Shown here: piece after piece, positions 8,653-18,332 of the stretch | Numbering within the stretch: position 1 is the stretch's first letter | Layout of the letters: the number at the start of each line of letters is the position of its first letter | Origin: Pseudomonas anuradhapurensis | GTDB taxonomy: Bacteria; Pseudomonadota; Gammaproteobacteria; Pseudomonadales; Pseudomonadaceae | Assembly: GCF_014269225.2 (NCBI RefSeq) | Contig: NZ_CP077097.1 | Coordinates: forward strand, 3,793,001-3,857,000 | DNA: 64,000 bases | Direction of reading: 5' to 3' | Notes under the pieces: generated by a model | Database searches by the model: none | What the model saw: the letters and a program-made list of their open reading frames with translations, nothing else | What the model was told of the DNA's origin: nothing | Position numbers and translations under genes: made by a program

Positions 8653-9465
8653 CTACGCCGGTTCGCGCACCGCCGCCGCTGCCTGCGCTTCACGCGCCTG
8701 CGCCTCGGCCAACCGGAACAGCTCGATCGAGCCATCCCAATGCTCGATCAGCGCCGTGCACGACTCCACCCAATCCCCGCAATTGAGGTACTCCACCTCC
8801 CCCACCTGGCGAATCTCGGCATGGTGGATATGCCCACACACCACCCCATGAAAACCACGACGGGTGCACTCGTGGGCAATGGCATCCTCGAAGTCGCTGA
8901 TGAAGTTAACCGCCCCCTTGACCTTGTGCTTCAGGTAAGCCGACAGCGACCAGTAACCATAACCATAACGGGCCCGCCAATGGTTGAGCCAGCGGTTGAG
9001 CACCAGGGTGAATTCATAGGCACGGTCGCCGAGAAACGCCAGCCAGCGGTGGTAACGGGTAATCACATCGAACTGGTCGCCATGGATCACCAGCAGCCGG
9101 CGGCCATCGGCGGTCAGGTGCTCGGCCTCGTCCACCAGCTGGATGTTGCCGAGGATCAGCCTGGAATAACGGCGCAGGAATTCGTCATGGTTGCCGGTGA
9201 CGTAGACCACCTCGGTACCGCGCTTGCTCATGGTCAGCAGGCGGCGCAGCACGTTGGTGTGGGCCTGCGGCCAGTAGATCCCGCCGCGCAGTTTCCAGCC
9301 ATCGATGATATCGCCCACCAGGTAGATGCGGTCGGCCTGGTAGCCCTTGAGGAACTGCGCCAGGTGTTCGGCCTGGCAATCACGCGTACCCAGGTGCACA
9401 TCGGAGATCCACAAGGTTCGCACACGCTGCTTGCGCGAGGGACGGGACAGTTCGGCATGGCTCAT
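8653..9465 (-). CDS. UDP-2,3-diacylglucosamine diphosphatase-like metallophosphoesterase
   Basis: Calcineurin-like phosphoesterase of 270 residues. All five metal-binding motifs are present: SDVHLG (about 22), GDIIDGW (about 55), GNHDEFL (about 87), IHGDQFD (about 120) and GHIHHAE (about 210). This subgroup is usually annotated as LpxH2-like, meaning lipid A precursor hydrolysis, but the true substrate is uncertain because Pseudomonas has a separate LpxH. The start is ATG 9465 (MSHAELSRPS); upstream in-frame sequence has no family match. Divergent from the AraC gene at 9593. Confidence 0.8.
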   Translation of the reverse strand: MSHAELSRPSRKQRVRTLWISDVHLGTRDCQAEHLAQFLKGYQADRIYLVGDIIDGWKLRGGIYWPQAHTNVLRRLLTMSKRGTEVVYVTGNHDEFLRRYSRLILGNIQLVDEAEHLTADGRRLLVIHGDQFDVITRYHRWLAFLGDRAYEFTLVLNRWLNHWRARYGYGYWSLSAYLKHKVKGAVNFISDFEDAIAHECTRRGFHGVVCGHIHHAEIRQVGEVEYLNCGDWVESCTALIEHWDGSIELFRLAEAQAREAQAAAAVREPA

Positions 9466-9592
9466 GGGCAGGCTCCGGCGCAGTTTGCTGGAGACTGGCA
9501 GGCGCGGATGACAGTGCCGTGGCAAAAGCGTGACGAGTGATGGACTGCCGGGATTCATGCACAATGTGTGTCTGCCCTGCCAGGACACTCCC

Positions 9593-10363
9593 ATGAGCGG
9601 CCCGATCCTCTCGCTGCGCCATTACCGCCACAGCCTGATCGCCCACAGCCACGAACACCCGCAACTGGTGTTCGGCCTGCGCGGCCGCCTGGAGTTCGAA
9701 GTCCAGGGGCGTGGCGCCGGGATCGATCGGCAGGGGCTGGTGGTGGTACCGGCGGGTGCCCATCACACCTGCGCCAGCACCGGCGGCAGCGACTGCCTGG
9801 TGCTGGATGTGCCCGGGGAGCACTGGTTGTGCGAACAACTGGGCGAGCATGCCGATGCCAGCCGCCGGCTGCTGGACCGCCCCGCCGCCCTGGGCCTGAA
9901 TGAGCGCCAGCAACAGCTGGTGGACTGGCTGGCGGCCAGCCCGGTGCACGACCCGCTGATTGCCCGGCAAGGCGCGGCGCTGCTGCTGGCCAGCCTCACC
10001 TCCACGGCGGCTGCCAGCAGTAGCGCCTGCCAGCGGCTGCCGTATGCGGCGTTCGATGCGCATATCGAGCAGCATGCCGCCTACCCGCTGCAGGTCGCCG
10101 ACCTGGCACGCATCGCTGGGTTGTCCTGCACCCGCCTGCATGCACGCTTTATTGCCGAATGCGGCATGACGCCGATGGATTACGTGCGCCAGCGGCGCCT
10201 GCTCAAGGCGCGGCGGCTGGTGCTGCAGACCTTGTTGCCGATGGGGGAGATTGCGGCGCAGGTGGGGTACGGCTCGCAGAGTGCATTTTCAGCGGCGATG
10301 TTGCGCGCGTTTGGTTGCACACCGCTGGCATTGCGGCGAGCGTCTGGCGACAACGCGCACTAG
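9593..10363 (+). CDS. AraC family transcriptional regulator (cupin-type)
   Basis: A 256-residue regulator with an N-terminal cupin-like sensing domain (HEHPQLVFGLRGRLEFE; VVVPAGAHHTC) and a C-terminal AraC HTH pair (about 155-250: VADLARIAGLSCTRLHARFIAECG and MGEIAAQVGYGSQSAFSAAMLRAFG). The start is ATG 9593; the frame is open to 9530. The DMT exporter at 10542 lies just downstream on the same strand beyond a REP pair, so that gene may be its target. The effector is not evident. Confidence 0.87.
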   Translation: MSGPILSLRHYRHSLIAHSHEHPQLVFGLRGRLEFEVQGRGAGIDRQGLVVVPAGAHHTCASTGGSDCLVLDVPGEHWLCEQLGEHADASRRLLDRPAALGLNERQQQLVDWLAASPVHDPLIARQGAALLLASLTSTAAASSSACQRLPYAAFDAHIEQHAAYPLQVADLARIAGLSCTRLHARFIAECGMTPMDYVRQRRLLKARRLVLQTLLPMGEIAAQVGYGSQSAFSAAMLRAFGCTPLALRRASGDNAH

Positions 10364-10408
10364 CCTGGCGACAGAACGCGTTCGCCTGAGCCTTTACACT
10401 ATGGCTGT

Positions 10409-10508
10409 GCCGGCCTCTTCGCGGGTAAACCCGCTCCCACAGGTACTGCACAGGCTCCGAAAGCGGCGCGATACCTGTGGGAGCGGGTTTACCCGCGAAG
10501 AGGCCGGC
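10409..10508. repeat. REP inverted pair (type A)
   Basis: Near-perfect 100-bp palindrome made of two opposed REP units (GCCGGCCTCTTCGCGGGTAA and complement) between the AraC gene and the exporter gene. Confidence 0.88.
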
Positions 10509-10541
10509 ACTGTCAGCAGAGATCTTGAGCAAGGACCCTCC

Positions 10542-11432
10542 ATGAACCACCGCACCGCCCTCGGCGCCCTGCACATTGGCGCGCTGTTCTTCGGCCTCAC
10601 CGGCGTCTTCGGCAAGCTGGCCGCCAGCGCCAACCCGGCGATCATCGTGTTCGGCCGCGCTGCCTTCGCCGTGCTCGCCCTGGCCCTGTTCGCCAGCCTG
10701 AGCGGCCCGGGCTGGCAACGCCTGAGCGGCGAGGATGGCCGCCGCCTGCTGCTTGGCGGCGTGCTGCTGGCTGGCCACTGGGTGAGTTTTTTCGTCGCCG
10801 TGAAAGTCGCTGGCGTGGCCATTGCCACCCTCGGCTTTGCCAGCTTCCCGGCCTTTACCGTGATCTTCGAGGGCCTGCTGTTCCGCGAGCGTATCCGCCG
10901 CAACGAAGCCATGCTGGTGCTGCTGGTGAGCATCGGGCTGGTGTTGGTCACCCCAGCGTTCGACCTGGCCAGCCAGGCCACCGACGGCCTGCTCTGGGCA
11001 CTGCTGTCAGGGCTGCTGTTCGCCTTGCTGTCGCTCACCAACCGCGCCGGCTCCGGGCGCCTGCCGGCGGTGCAGGCGGCGCTGTGGCAGAACCTGGTGG
11101 TGGGCCTGTGCCTGCTGCCGTTCGCGGGCCCGCAGTTGGCCAACGTAGCCAGCCGGGACTGGCTGTGGATCGCCCTGCTCGGCATCTTCTGCACCGCTGT
11201 CGCCCACAGCCTGTTCGTCGCCAGCCTGGCGGTGATCAAGGCGCGCACTGCCGCCGTGGTGTTCGGCATGGAGCCGGTCTACGGCATTGCGGTGGCCTGG
11301 GTGGTGTTCGCCGAAACCCCGACCCTGCGCATGCTGCTGGGCGGCGCGCTGATCATCTTCGCCATCGTGCTGTCCAGCCGCCTGGCCGCCGAGCAGGCAC
11401 CCCGGCAACGGCCTGCGGCCGAGGGCAACTGA
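10542..11432 (+). CDS. EamA/DMT-family transporter
   Basis: Ten-TM drug/metabolite transporter of 296 residues with two EamA repeats (about 8-138 and 150-285). The N-terminal [16 protein letters not shown] and the central [16 protein letters not shown] segments fit the family, which typically exports amino acids or small metabolites. The substrate is unknown. The start is ATG 10542 with AAGGA a few bases upstream; a longer open frame runs back through the REP pair and is not coding. Confidence 0.88.
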   Translation: MNHRTALGALHIGALFFGLTGVFGKLAASANPAIIVFGRAAFAVLALALFASLSGPGWQRLSGEDGRRLLLGGVLLAGHWVSFFVAVKVAGVAIATLGFASFPAFTVIFEGLLFRERIRRNEAMLVLLVSIGLVLVTPAFDLASQATDGLLWALLSGLLFALLSLTNRAGSGRLPAVQAALWQNLVVGLCLLPFAGPQLANVASRDWLWIALLGIFCTAVAHSLFVASLAVIKARTAAVVFGMEPVYGIAVAWVVFAETPTLRMLLGGALIIFAIVLSSRLAAEQAPRQRPAAEGN

Positions 11433-11714
11433 TCAGCGATCGTTGTGCCCCAGGTCACGCTGCGGGTCGATCTGGTCACGCACCCGCTGCTTCAATACCT
11501 TGGCCTCCGGGAAGCCACCGTCCGCCTTGCGCTCCCAGATCTGCACGCCGTTGCAGGTGATGCGGAAGATCCCCCCGGTGCCCGGCTCCAGCGCCACCCG
11601 CCCGAGGTCATCGGCGAAGGTGCTGAGCAGTTCCTGGGCCAGCCAGGCCGCACGCAGCAGCCACTGGCACTGGGTGCAATAGGTGATCACGATTTCGGGT
11701 TTGCTGTCGGCCAT
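11433..11714 (-). CDS. SelT/SelW/SelH (Rdx) family thioredoxin-like protein
   Basis: A 93-residue Rdx-family selenoprotein-W-like protein. The redox motif CTQC at about residues 13-16 sits after the first beta strand (IVITYCTQC), with Cys where vertebrate SelW has Sec, and GTGGIFRI..GVQIWERKADGGFPE is the second half of the fold. A redox role is inferred. It converges on the exporter gene, with the stop codons adjacent. Confidence 0.88.
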   Translation of the reverse strand: MADSKPEIVITYCTQCQWLLRAAWLAQELLSTFADDLGRVALEPGTGGIFRITCNGVQIWERKADGGFPEAKVLKQRVRDQIDPQRDLGHNDR

Positions 11715-11781
11715 GGTGCAACGTCTCCAGGTGAGTGGCCGCTTATACTAGCGGTCTTTAGCCCACGGTTTGAGACTCACA

Positions 11782-13968
11782 ATGCGCCGTTTGCTGTTCT
11801 GTTTGCTGCTCGCCCTCACCGCCTTCACGGTTGGCGCTGCCGAACCGGCCAGGCCCAAGGTTGGCCTGGTGCTGTCGGGTGGCGCAGCCCGCGGCCTGGC
11901 CCACATCGGTGTGCTCAAGGCCCTGGAGGAACAGGGCGTGCGCATCGACGCCATCGCCGGCACCAGCATGGGCGCAGTGATCGGCGGCCTGTACGCCTCG
12001 GGCTACAGTGTCGAAGAGCTGGAAAAGCTCGCCACCACCCTCGACTGGCAACAGGCGCTGTCCGATGCCCCGCCGCGCAAGGACGTGCCGTTCCGGCGCA
12101 AACAGGATGACCGCGACTTCCTGGTGAAGCAGAAACTCAGCTTTCGCGACGATGGCAGCCTGGGACTGCCATTGGGCGTGATCCAGGGCCAGAACCTGTC
12201 CTTGCTGCTGGAAAGCAAGCTGGCACACACCGCCGACACCCGCGACTTCGACAAGCTGCCGATTCCTTTCCGGGCAGTGGCCACCGACATTGCCAGTGGC
12301 GAAAAAGTGGTGTTCAGCCGTGGCCACCTGCCCCAGGTGATCCGCGCCAGCATGTCGATCCCGGCGGTGTTCGCCCCGGTCGAACTGGACGGCCGGCTGC
12401 TGGTGGACGGCGGCATGGTCGACAACATCCCCGTGGACGTGGCCCGCGAAATGGGCGTGGACCTGGCCATCGTGGTCGACATCGGCACCCCGCTGCGTGA
12501 CCGCAAGCAACTGGCCACGGTGGTCGACGTGCTCAACCAGTCGATCACCCTGATGACCCGACGCAACTCGGACGAACAGCTGGCCAGCCTGCACCGCGAC
12601 GACATCCTCGTCCAGCCACCACTGAGCGCCTTCGGGGTTACCGATTTCGGTCGCGCCCGGGAGATGATCGACGCCGGCTACCGCGCTACCCGCCTGCTCG
12701 CCCCTCGCCTGGCCGCCCTGCGCCAGCCCGAGGGCGACAGCAGCCTGGCGGTGGCCCGCTCGCCGCGCCAGCGCACACCAATCATCAGCGCGATCAGGAT
12801 CGAGAACGACTCCAAGGTCAGCGACGAGGTCATCCGTTCGTACATCCGCCAGCCAATCGATGCGCCGCTGGAACTGGACCGGCTGCAGACCGACATGGGC
12901 ACGCTGTATGGCCTGGACTACTTCGACCGGGTGCAATATCGCGTGGTCCACAAGGGCGACGACAACACCCTGGTGATCAACGCCCGGGGCCGACGCGGAG
13001 GCACCGACTACCTGCGCCTGGGCCTCAACCTGTCGGACGACCTGCGCGGCGACAGCGCCTTCAACCTCGGCGCCAGCTACCGGGTCAACGGCATCAACAG
13101 CCTCGGTGCCGAATGGCTGACGCGTGGCCAGATCGGCGACCAGCAGGAACTCTATAGCGAGTTCTACCAGCCGCTGGACGTGGGCTCGCGCTATTTCATC
13201 GCGCCGTACCTGGACTTCAATTCGCAGAACATCGAAGCGACCCTGGACAACGACCCCGTCGCCGAGTACCGCCTGGAACGTTACGGCTTTGGCCTCAACG
13301 TGGGCCGGCAGATCGGCACCAACGGCGAGGTGCGCCTGGGCGTGGGCAAGGCCTGGGGCGAGGCGCAGGTGCGCATTGGCGACCAGGACTTGCCCAAGGT
13401 CAGTTTCAACGAAGGCTTCTACGAGCTGAAGTACTCGTTCGACACCCTCGACAACGTGTACTTCCCGCATCGCGGCGAGGATATCGGCCTGACCTTGCGC
13501 AAGTACGACAAGTCGCTGGATTCCGACCAGGATTACCGGCAGTGGCTGATCAACCTGGACAAGGCCATCAGCAGCGGGCCGAACACCTTCGTGCTGGGTG
13601 GGCGCTACGGGCGCACGCTGGACGCTACCGAAGTGGTCACGTCGAGCTTCGTGCTGGGTGGGGCGAGAGAGCTGTCCGGCTTCCGCCAGGACTCGGTGTC
13701 CGGGCAGAACATGAGCCTGCTGCGCATGGTCTATTATCGCCGCCTGACGCCACGGGCCTACCTGCCGCTGGACTTCCCGTTGTACCTCGGCGGGTCACTG
13801 GAACGTGGGCGGGCGTGGAACAACGACAACGCGTTCGACAGCGGCTACATCAACGCGGCAAGCATCTTCCTGGGGCTGGAGACGCCGTTGGGGCCGTTGA
13901 ATTTCACCTACGGCGCCAACAGCGCGCATGAGCAGGCGGTGTACCTGAACCTGGGGCATACCTTCTGA
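11782..13968 (+). CDS. plpD: Patatin-like phospholipase with Omp85-type translocator (PlpD, type Vd)
   Basis: Secreted phospholipase of 728 residues. Signal peptide 1-20; patatin domain about 25-320 with oxyanion loop GGAARG (33-38), nucleophile S62 in GTSMG and catalytic D209 in DGG; one POTRA domain about 325-400; and a C-terminal 16-strand-type barrel ending in an aromatic residue (GHTF). This is the P. aeruginosa PlpD architecture and exact length: a type Vd system in which the barrel exports the lipase. ATG 11782 is preferred over TTG 11770. Confidence 0.93.
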   Translation: MRRLLFCLLLALTAFTVGAAEPARPKVGLVLSGGAARGLAHIGVLKALEEQGVRIDAIAGTSMGAVIGGLYASGYSVEELEKLATTLDWQQALSDAPPRKDVPFRRKQDDRDFLVKQKLSFRDDGSLGLPLGVIQGQNLSLLLESKLAHTADTRDFDKLPIPFRAVATDIASGEKVVFSRGHLPQVIRASMSIPAVFAPVELDGRLLVDGGMVDNIPVDVAREMGVDLAIVVDIGTPLRDRKQLATVVDVLNQSITLMTRRNSDEQLASLHRDDILVQPPLSAFGVTDFGRAREMIDAGYRATRLLAPRLAALRQPEGDSSLAVARSPRQRTPIISAIRIENDSKVSDEVIRSYIRQPIDAPLELDRLQTDMGTLYGLDYFDRVQYRVVHKGDDNTLVINARGRRGGTDYLRLGLNLSDDLRGDSAFNLGASYRVNGINSLGAEWLTRGQIGDQQELYSEFYQPLDVGSRYFIAPYLDFNSQNIEATLDNDPVAEYRLERYGFGLNVGRQIGTNGEVRLGVGKAWGEAQVRIGDQDLPKVSFNEGFYELKYSFDTLDNVYFPHRGEDIGLTLRKYDKSLDSDQDYRQWLINLDKAISSGPNTFVLGGRYGRTLDATEVVTSSFVLGGARELSGFRQDSVSGQNMSLLRMVYYRRLTPRAYLPLDFPLYLGGSLERGRAWNNDNAFDSGYINAASIFLGLETPLGPLNFTYGANSAHEQAVYLNLGHTF

Positions 13969-13974
13969 ACCGTC

Positions 13975-14075
13975 GGGGCTGCCTTGCAGCCCATCGCGAC
14001 ACAAGGCCGCTCCTACAGGAGTTCGCGATCCCTGTAGGAGCGGCCTTGTGTCGCGATGGGCCGCAAAGCGGCCCC
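13975..14075. repeat. REP-like inverted pair (type B)
   Basis: Opposed GTAGGAGCGGCCTTGTGTCGCGA units with flanking GGGGC..GCCCC hairpins between the convergent plpD and marR-type genes. Confidence 0.82.
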
Positions 14076-14083
14076 AGGGCCCC

Positions 14084-14521
14084 TCAGGATTTCTCCAGGT
14101 TGGCCAGGATCCTGGCATGCACCCGCATGCACACCTGCAGGTCCGCCTCATCCACCCCGGTGAACAGCTCCACCCGCAGCTGGTTGGCAATGGTCTCGAT
14201 CTGGTCGATCAGCGGCTTGGCCGGCGGGCACAGCACGATCTTCTTCGCTCGCCGGTCCTCCAGCACCGCCTGCCGGCGCACCAGCCCCTGCGCCTCCAGG
14301 CTGTCGAGCAGGCGCGCCAGGGTCGGGCCTTCGACACCCACGCTCTGGGCCAGCTCGCGCTGGGTCGGGGCCTCTTCGAAACGGGCCAGGTGCAGCAACA
14401 CCAGCCAACGCGCCTGGGACAGGTTGAGCCCGGCCAGGCGGCGGTCCAGCTCGGCACGCCAACCCCGGGACATCTGGGCCAGCTGCATGCCGAAGCGGTG
14501 TTGATTGTCGGTCAAGGGCAT
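14084..14521 (-). CDS. MarR family transcriptional regulator
   Basis: Winged-helix regulator of 145 residues. The HTH (RELAQSVGVEGPTLARLLDSLEAQGLV, about 55-80) and the DRRAKKIVL wing (about 90-100) are typical of the SlyA/MarR group. The ATG at 14521 has TGAG six bases upstream. The palindrome CTAATTATTAG lies 21 bp before the start and may be its own operator. Targets and ligand are unknown. Confidence 0.88.
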   Translation of the reverse strand: MPLTDNQHRFGMQLAQMSRGWRAELDRRLAGLNLSQARWLVLLHLARFEEAPTQRELAQSVGVEGPTLARLLDSLEAQGLVRRQAVLEDRRAKKIVLCPPAKPLIDQIETIANQLRVELFTGVDEADLQVCMRVHARILANLEKS

Positions 14522-14541
14522 AAGCAACTCATTGAACAGAT

Positions 14542-14552
14542 CTAATTATTAG
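14542..14552. promoter_or_regulatory. Possible MarR operator
   Basis: CTAAT-T-ATTAG, a perfect short palindrome in an AT-rich patch just upstream of the MarR-type gene, suitable for autoregulation. It is short, so it could be chance. Confidence 0.35.
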
Positions 14553-14668
14553 GCAGCTAACCATGGCCCGCTCCACGAGGCAAGGCTCGGGCCCTGGTGA
14601 CTGGCCGATTATCGTGCAAAAACATGACAAAGGTCAGTAGAGGGCACTGCCGTCGAGCCTGGCGCCGG

Positions 14669-16816
14669 TCACAGCTCGAACTCCGCCGCCAGTGCCGCCC
14701 GTACGCAATACAGCACGCCTTCGGGCACGCGGCCACCGAACAACGGCGCAACGGCCGACACCGGTGGCAGCTCGCCCTCGCCGTCGAGGAAGGCATCCTG
14801 CACCTCCATCATCAGGTCTTCCGGCAGGTCCAGGGCCTGTTCCAGGCTCAGCTCCTGGCGGCCAAGTGCCTCGGCCAGCAGGCTGTAGACGTTCTTTTCG
14901 CTGCAATCGAGCTGCCCGGCGATCTGCGCCGGGGTCATGCCGGCGCGGGCCAGGCTGACCAGTTCGTGGCGCAGGTCGAGCACCACTTTCGGCGCCTCGT
15001 CGGTGCCGCCGCTGTTGTTCAGCACTTCGAGGAAGGCCTGGCCATAACGCTCCAGCTTGCGCGCCCCCACGCCGCTGACCTGGGCCATGTCGCTGAGGCT
15101 GACCGGCTGGCTGCGCAACATCTCCAGCAGCGTCGAATCGGGGAAGATGACGTAGGGCGGCACGCTGTGTTCCTCGGCCAGCTTGCGCCGCAAGGTGCGC
15201 AGCGCCTCCCACAGTTCGCGCTCCTCGGCACGCACCAGTTGGCTGGCCGGGCTGCCACCGCCGGACGACGAAGTCCTGGCGCTGGTCTGCGGCTTGAGGT
15301 CGCGGCGCAGCTGCAAGGTCACTTCGCCACGCAGCAGCGGCCGGCAGCTGTCGGACAGGCGCAGGCCGCCATAGCCTTCCAGGTCGATATCGACCAGGCC
15401 ACGCGCCACCAACTGGCGGAACAGCGAACGCCATTCGACCTCGGCCAGGCCCTTGCCGACGCCAAACACCGAGAGCTTCTCATGGCCGAAATTGCGTACC
15501 TTCTCGGTGTCCTTGCCCAGCAGCACGTCGACCAGGTGGCCGACACCGTAGCGCTGTCCGGTGCGGAACACTGCCGACAGCGCCTGGCGAGCCGGCTCGG
15601 TGGCGTCCCAGGTCTGCACCTGGTCGACACAGTTGTCGCAGTGCCCGCACGGCTGTTCGAGGGTTTCATCGAAATAGGCCAGCAGTGCCTGGCGCCGGCA
15701 GCGGGTTTCTTCGCACAGCGCCAGCATGGCGTCGAGCTTGTGCTGCTCGATGCGCTTGTGGCGCTCGTCGCCTTCGGAGTTCTGCAGCATCTGCTTGAGC
15801 ATCACCATGTCCTGCAGGCCGTAGGCCATCCAGGCATCGGACGGCAGGCCGTCACGCCCGGCACGGCCGGTCTCCTGGTAGTACGCCTCCAGCGACTTGG
15901 GCAGGTCGAGGTGGGCGACGAAGCGCACGTTGGGCTTGTCGATACCCATGCCGAAGGCAATGGTGGCGACCATGATCAGCCCCTCCTCGTTGAGGAACCG
16001 GTGCTGGTTGGCCGCGCGCGTCTCGGCAGGCAGGCCAGCGTGATAAGGCAGCGCCGGGAAGCCCTGGTCGCAGAGGAAGGCGGCGGTTTCGTCGACCTTC
16101 TTGCGCGACAGGCAATAGACGATGCCGGCGTTGCCACGGCGTTCGCCGAGGAAGGCCATCAGCTGCTTGCGCGGCGCCTCCTTGGGCACGATGCGGTAGA
16201 AGATGTTGGGCCGGTCGAAGCTCGACAGGAAGCGCTCGGCACCTTGCAGGTGCAGGCGCTGCACGATCTCTTCGCGGGTGCGCATGTCGGCCGTGGCGGT
16301 GAGGGCGATGCGCGGCACATGCGGGAACAGCTCGGCCAGCTGGCCAAGTTGCAGGTACTCGGGGCGGAAGTCGTGCCCCCATTGCGACACGCAGTGGGCT
16401 TCGTCGATGGCGAACAAGGCGATGTCCAGGTCGCGCAGGAAGTCGAGCATGCGTGGTTGCACCAGGCGCTCCGGCGCCAGGTACAGCATTTTCACTTCGC
16501 CGCGGCGCAGGCGCCCGGCCAGTTCACGCTGCTGCTCCGGGGTCAGCGTGGAGTTCAGGGCGGCGGCCGGCACCCCCAGTTCATCGAGCGTGGCAACCTG
16601 GTCGTCCATCAGCGCGATCAGCGGCGAGACCACCACCGTCAGGCCCGGACGCAGCAAACCCGGTACCTGGAAACACAACGACTTGCCGCCACCGGTGGGC
16701 ATCAGCACCAGGGCATCGCCGCCATTGGCCACGCAGTCGATGATCGCTGCCTGGCGCCCGCGGAAACTGTCGTAGCCGAAGACGTCCTTGAGAACGCGCT
16801 GAGCCTGTTCGAGCAT
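14669..16816 (-). CDS. recQ: ATP-dependent DNA helicase RecQ
   Basis: RecQ helicase of 715 residues. Walker A PTGGGKS with K45, DEAH box D138-H141, the SATA-like TATAD motif, FDRPNI, and the conserved helicase C-terminal HAGL and [10 protein letters not shown] motifs are visible. A zinc-binding cysteine cluster (CRRQ..CGHCDNC) follows near 380-405, then the RQC winged helix and an HRDC domain (about 530-600). A 3'-5' helicase in recombination and fork repair. ATG 16816 ([20 protein letters not shown]) is the family start. Confidence 0.96.
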   Translation of the reverse strand: MLEQAQRVLKDVFGYDSFRGRQAAIIDCVANGGDALVLMPTGGGKSLCFQVPGLLRPGLTVVVSPLIALMDDQVATLDELGVPAAALNSTLTPEQQRELAGRLRRGEVKMLYLAPERLVQPRMLDFLRDLDIALFAIDEAHCVSQWGHDFRPEYLQLGQLAELFPHVPRIALTATADMRTREEIVQRLHLQGAERFLSSFDRPNIFYRIVPKEAPRKQLMAFLGERRGNAGIVYCLSRKKVDETAAFLCDQGFPALPYHAGLPAETRAANQHRFLNEEGLIMVATIAFGMGIDKPNVRFVAHLDLPKSLEAYYQETGRAGRDGLPSDAWMAYGLQDMVMLKQMLQNSEGDERHKRIEQHKLDAMLALCEETRCRRQALLAYFDETLEQPCGHCDNCVDQVQTWDATEPARQALSAVFRTGQRYGVGHLVDVLLGKDTEKVRNFGHEKLSVFGVGKGLAEVEWRSLFRQLVARGLVDIDLEGYGGLRLSDSCRPLLRGEVTLQLRRDLKPQTSARTSSSGGGSPASQLVRAEERELWEALRTLRRKLAEEHSVPPYVIFPDSTLLEMLRSQPVSLSDMAQVSGVGARKLERYGQAFLEVLNNSGGTDEAPKVVLDLRHELVSLARAGMTPAQIAGQLDCSEKNVYSLLAEALGRQELSLEQALDLPEDLMMEVQDAFLDGEGELPPVSAVAPLFGGRVPEGVLYCVRAALAAEFEL

Positions 16817-17060
16817 GTGCAACTCCACAAATCGCCGTACCATCCTGGACACAGGCTGGACGAAAAACCCGCCCCGCACACGCCAAATGCGTAAGCGGTT
16901 TTTGCCAGGCAGCCGGCAAAACCTGCCCCTGGATGAAAAATCGCGGAGTATACCGCAGCACTGCACCGCGCAGGGCACACGGTGATAGACGTTCCCTTTC
17001 CCCCGCCGCCGCCGCAAGGTGCTAGAATTCGTTATCGTTTATTCCCAAGGTAGCCCCGTA

Positions 17061-17648
17061 ATGTCCTTCGCCGAGCAACTGACCCGCCTGCAAACCTTCC
17101 TCGACGCCGACGAGCTGCACGAAGAAGCGCTGGACTACGTCGCCGCCCACGGCTACCTCACCGCCTTGTCGATCAACGCTGAGGAGGTGCCGGAGCGCGA
17201 GTGGATCGACGCCCTGTTCGCCGAAGAACCGCATTACGCCAGCGAGGCCCAGCGCACCGAAATCGAAGCCACCCTGGTGGCGCTCAAGGCGCACATCGCC
17301 CGCCAGCTGGCCAGTGACGACGAGTTCGAGCTGCCGTGCGAACTCGACCTGACCGACGAGCCGGACGATTCCGACCTGCGCGGCTGGTGCATCGGCTTCA
17401 TGGAAGGCGTGTTCCTGCGTGAAGAGGCCTGGTTCGAGAACGCCGAAGAAGAAGTCAGCGAGATGCTGCTGCCGATCATGGTCGGCTCGGGCCTGTTCGA
17501 CGAGCAGCCAGAGTTCGCCGACATCGCCAGCAACCCCAACCTGCAGGACGACATGATCGTACAGATCCCTGAAGCGCTGACGGCGCTGTTCCTGCTGCTG
17601 CACGCACCTGACGAAAAGCCGGCGCTGCTCAAGCCTCGCCACCACTGA
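17061..17648 (+). CDS. UPF0149 (YecA/YgfB) family protein
   Basis: Acidic cytosolic protein of 195 residues of the YecA/YgfB family, without the C-terminal SEC-C zinc motif of longer YecA proteins. WIDALFAEEP, RGWCIGFMEGVFLREEAWF and AIPEAL-like helices mark the family. The molecular function is poorly defined. It starts at ATG 17061 (MSFAEQLTRLQ). The DUF454 gene follows after 7 bp, so the pair is probably an operon. Confidence 0.85.
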   Translation: MSFAEQLTRLQTFLDADELHEEALDYVAAHGYLTALSINAEEVPEREWIDALFAEEPHYASEAQRTEIEATLVALKAHIARQLASDDEFELPCELDLTDEPDDSDLRGWCIGFMEGVFLREEAWFENAEEEVSEMLLPIMVGSGLFDEQPEFADIASNPNLQDDMIVQIPEALTALFLLLHAPDEKPALLKPRHH

Positions 17649-17655
17649 GTCGCCT

Positions 17656-18021
17656 GTGCGCTACGTGCTGCTGGCCACCGGCTGGCTCAGCGTCGCGCTG
17701 GGGGTGTTGGGGATCTTCCTGCCGGTATTGCCGACCACCCCATTCCTGCTTCTGGCGGCGGCCTGCTTTGCCCGCAGCTCGCCGCGCTTTCACCACTGGC
17801 TGGTCCACCACCCCAAGCTCGGGCCGTGGATTCGCGACTACCTCAGTGGTGAAGGCATTCCCCTCAAGGGCAAGCTCTACGCCATCGGCCTGATGTGGGC
17901 CAGTATCGGCCTGTCATGCTACCTGGTCCCCCTGTTCTGGGCTCGCAGCTTCATGCTGGCCAGCGCCGTATTGGTCAGCCTGTACATCCTCAGCCAGAAG
18001 ACCCTCCGCAAGCCGAAGTGA
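17656..18021 (+). CDS. DUF454 (YbaN) family membrane protein
   Basis: Small inner-membrane protein of 121 residues with a GTG start 7 bp after the UPF0149 gene. The LGVLGIFLPVLPTTPFLLLAAACFARSSPRFHHWL motif is the YbaN/DUF454 signature, and two further TM segments follow (about 75-115). The function is unknown. Confidence 0.88.
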   Translation: MRYVLLATGWLSVALGVLGIFLPVLPTTPFLLLAAACFARSSPRFHHWLVHHPKLGPWIRDYLSGEGIPLKGKLYAIGLMWASIGLSCYLVPLFWARSFMLASAVLVSLYILSQKTLRKPK

Positions 18022-18332
18022 CAATATTTTGTCGCCAAATATCAATTTCGCCTAGCGGCTGTTTTATTTATCCGAAATCATTCTGGAACCCGCGCAAAGC
18101 CCCGTATTTACTGGCTTTAACGCCTTGCCTCGGCGCCTTGAAACGTGCACGTACACCTGTTTTTTAGATTGAACAGGCCTTACATGGCTTTTTGATATGA
18201 ATAAATCTTCTTATTTATCATGATGAATGTACTTAGCTGTGTCGTTAAAAACCTGCAACACTATGTCCGATAACTTTTTCGTCATTTTTTTGGCGAGCAG
18301 CAGGATCAATTCCAGGATCAGGGAGATGTACC
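18022..18332. other. AT-rich intergenic region upstream of lapE
   Basis: About 310 bp without a convincing gene and clearly more AT-rich than its surroundings. It contains a small CCTGTT..AACAGG hairpin (18156-18177), probably at the end of the upstream transcript, and an ATAAAT-CTTCTT-ATTTAT inverted repeat (18201-18218) in the presumed lapE promoter region. No confident promoter hexamers were assigned. A GGGAGA ribosome-binding site precedes the lapE ATG. Confidence 0.5.

Noticed and set aside
8584..9540. 318-codon plus-strand frame opposite the LpxH-like gene
   Set aside because: Shadow of the phosphoesterase gene, beginning inside a REP unit.
10409..10508. REP clusters considered as CRISPR repeats
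   Set aside because: Units are head-to-head pairs at separate loci, not regularly spaced direct repeats, and there are no cas genes.
11758..13470. 570-codon minus-strand frame opposite plpD
   Set aside because: Shadow frame; plpD carries the catalytic and barrel motifs.
14597..16894. Long open frame (765 codons) opposite recQ
   Set aside because: It is a shadow of recQ caused by GC-rich third positions; the protein is low-complexity His/Gln/Ala-rich with no recognisable domain.
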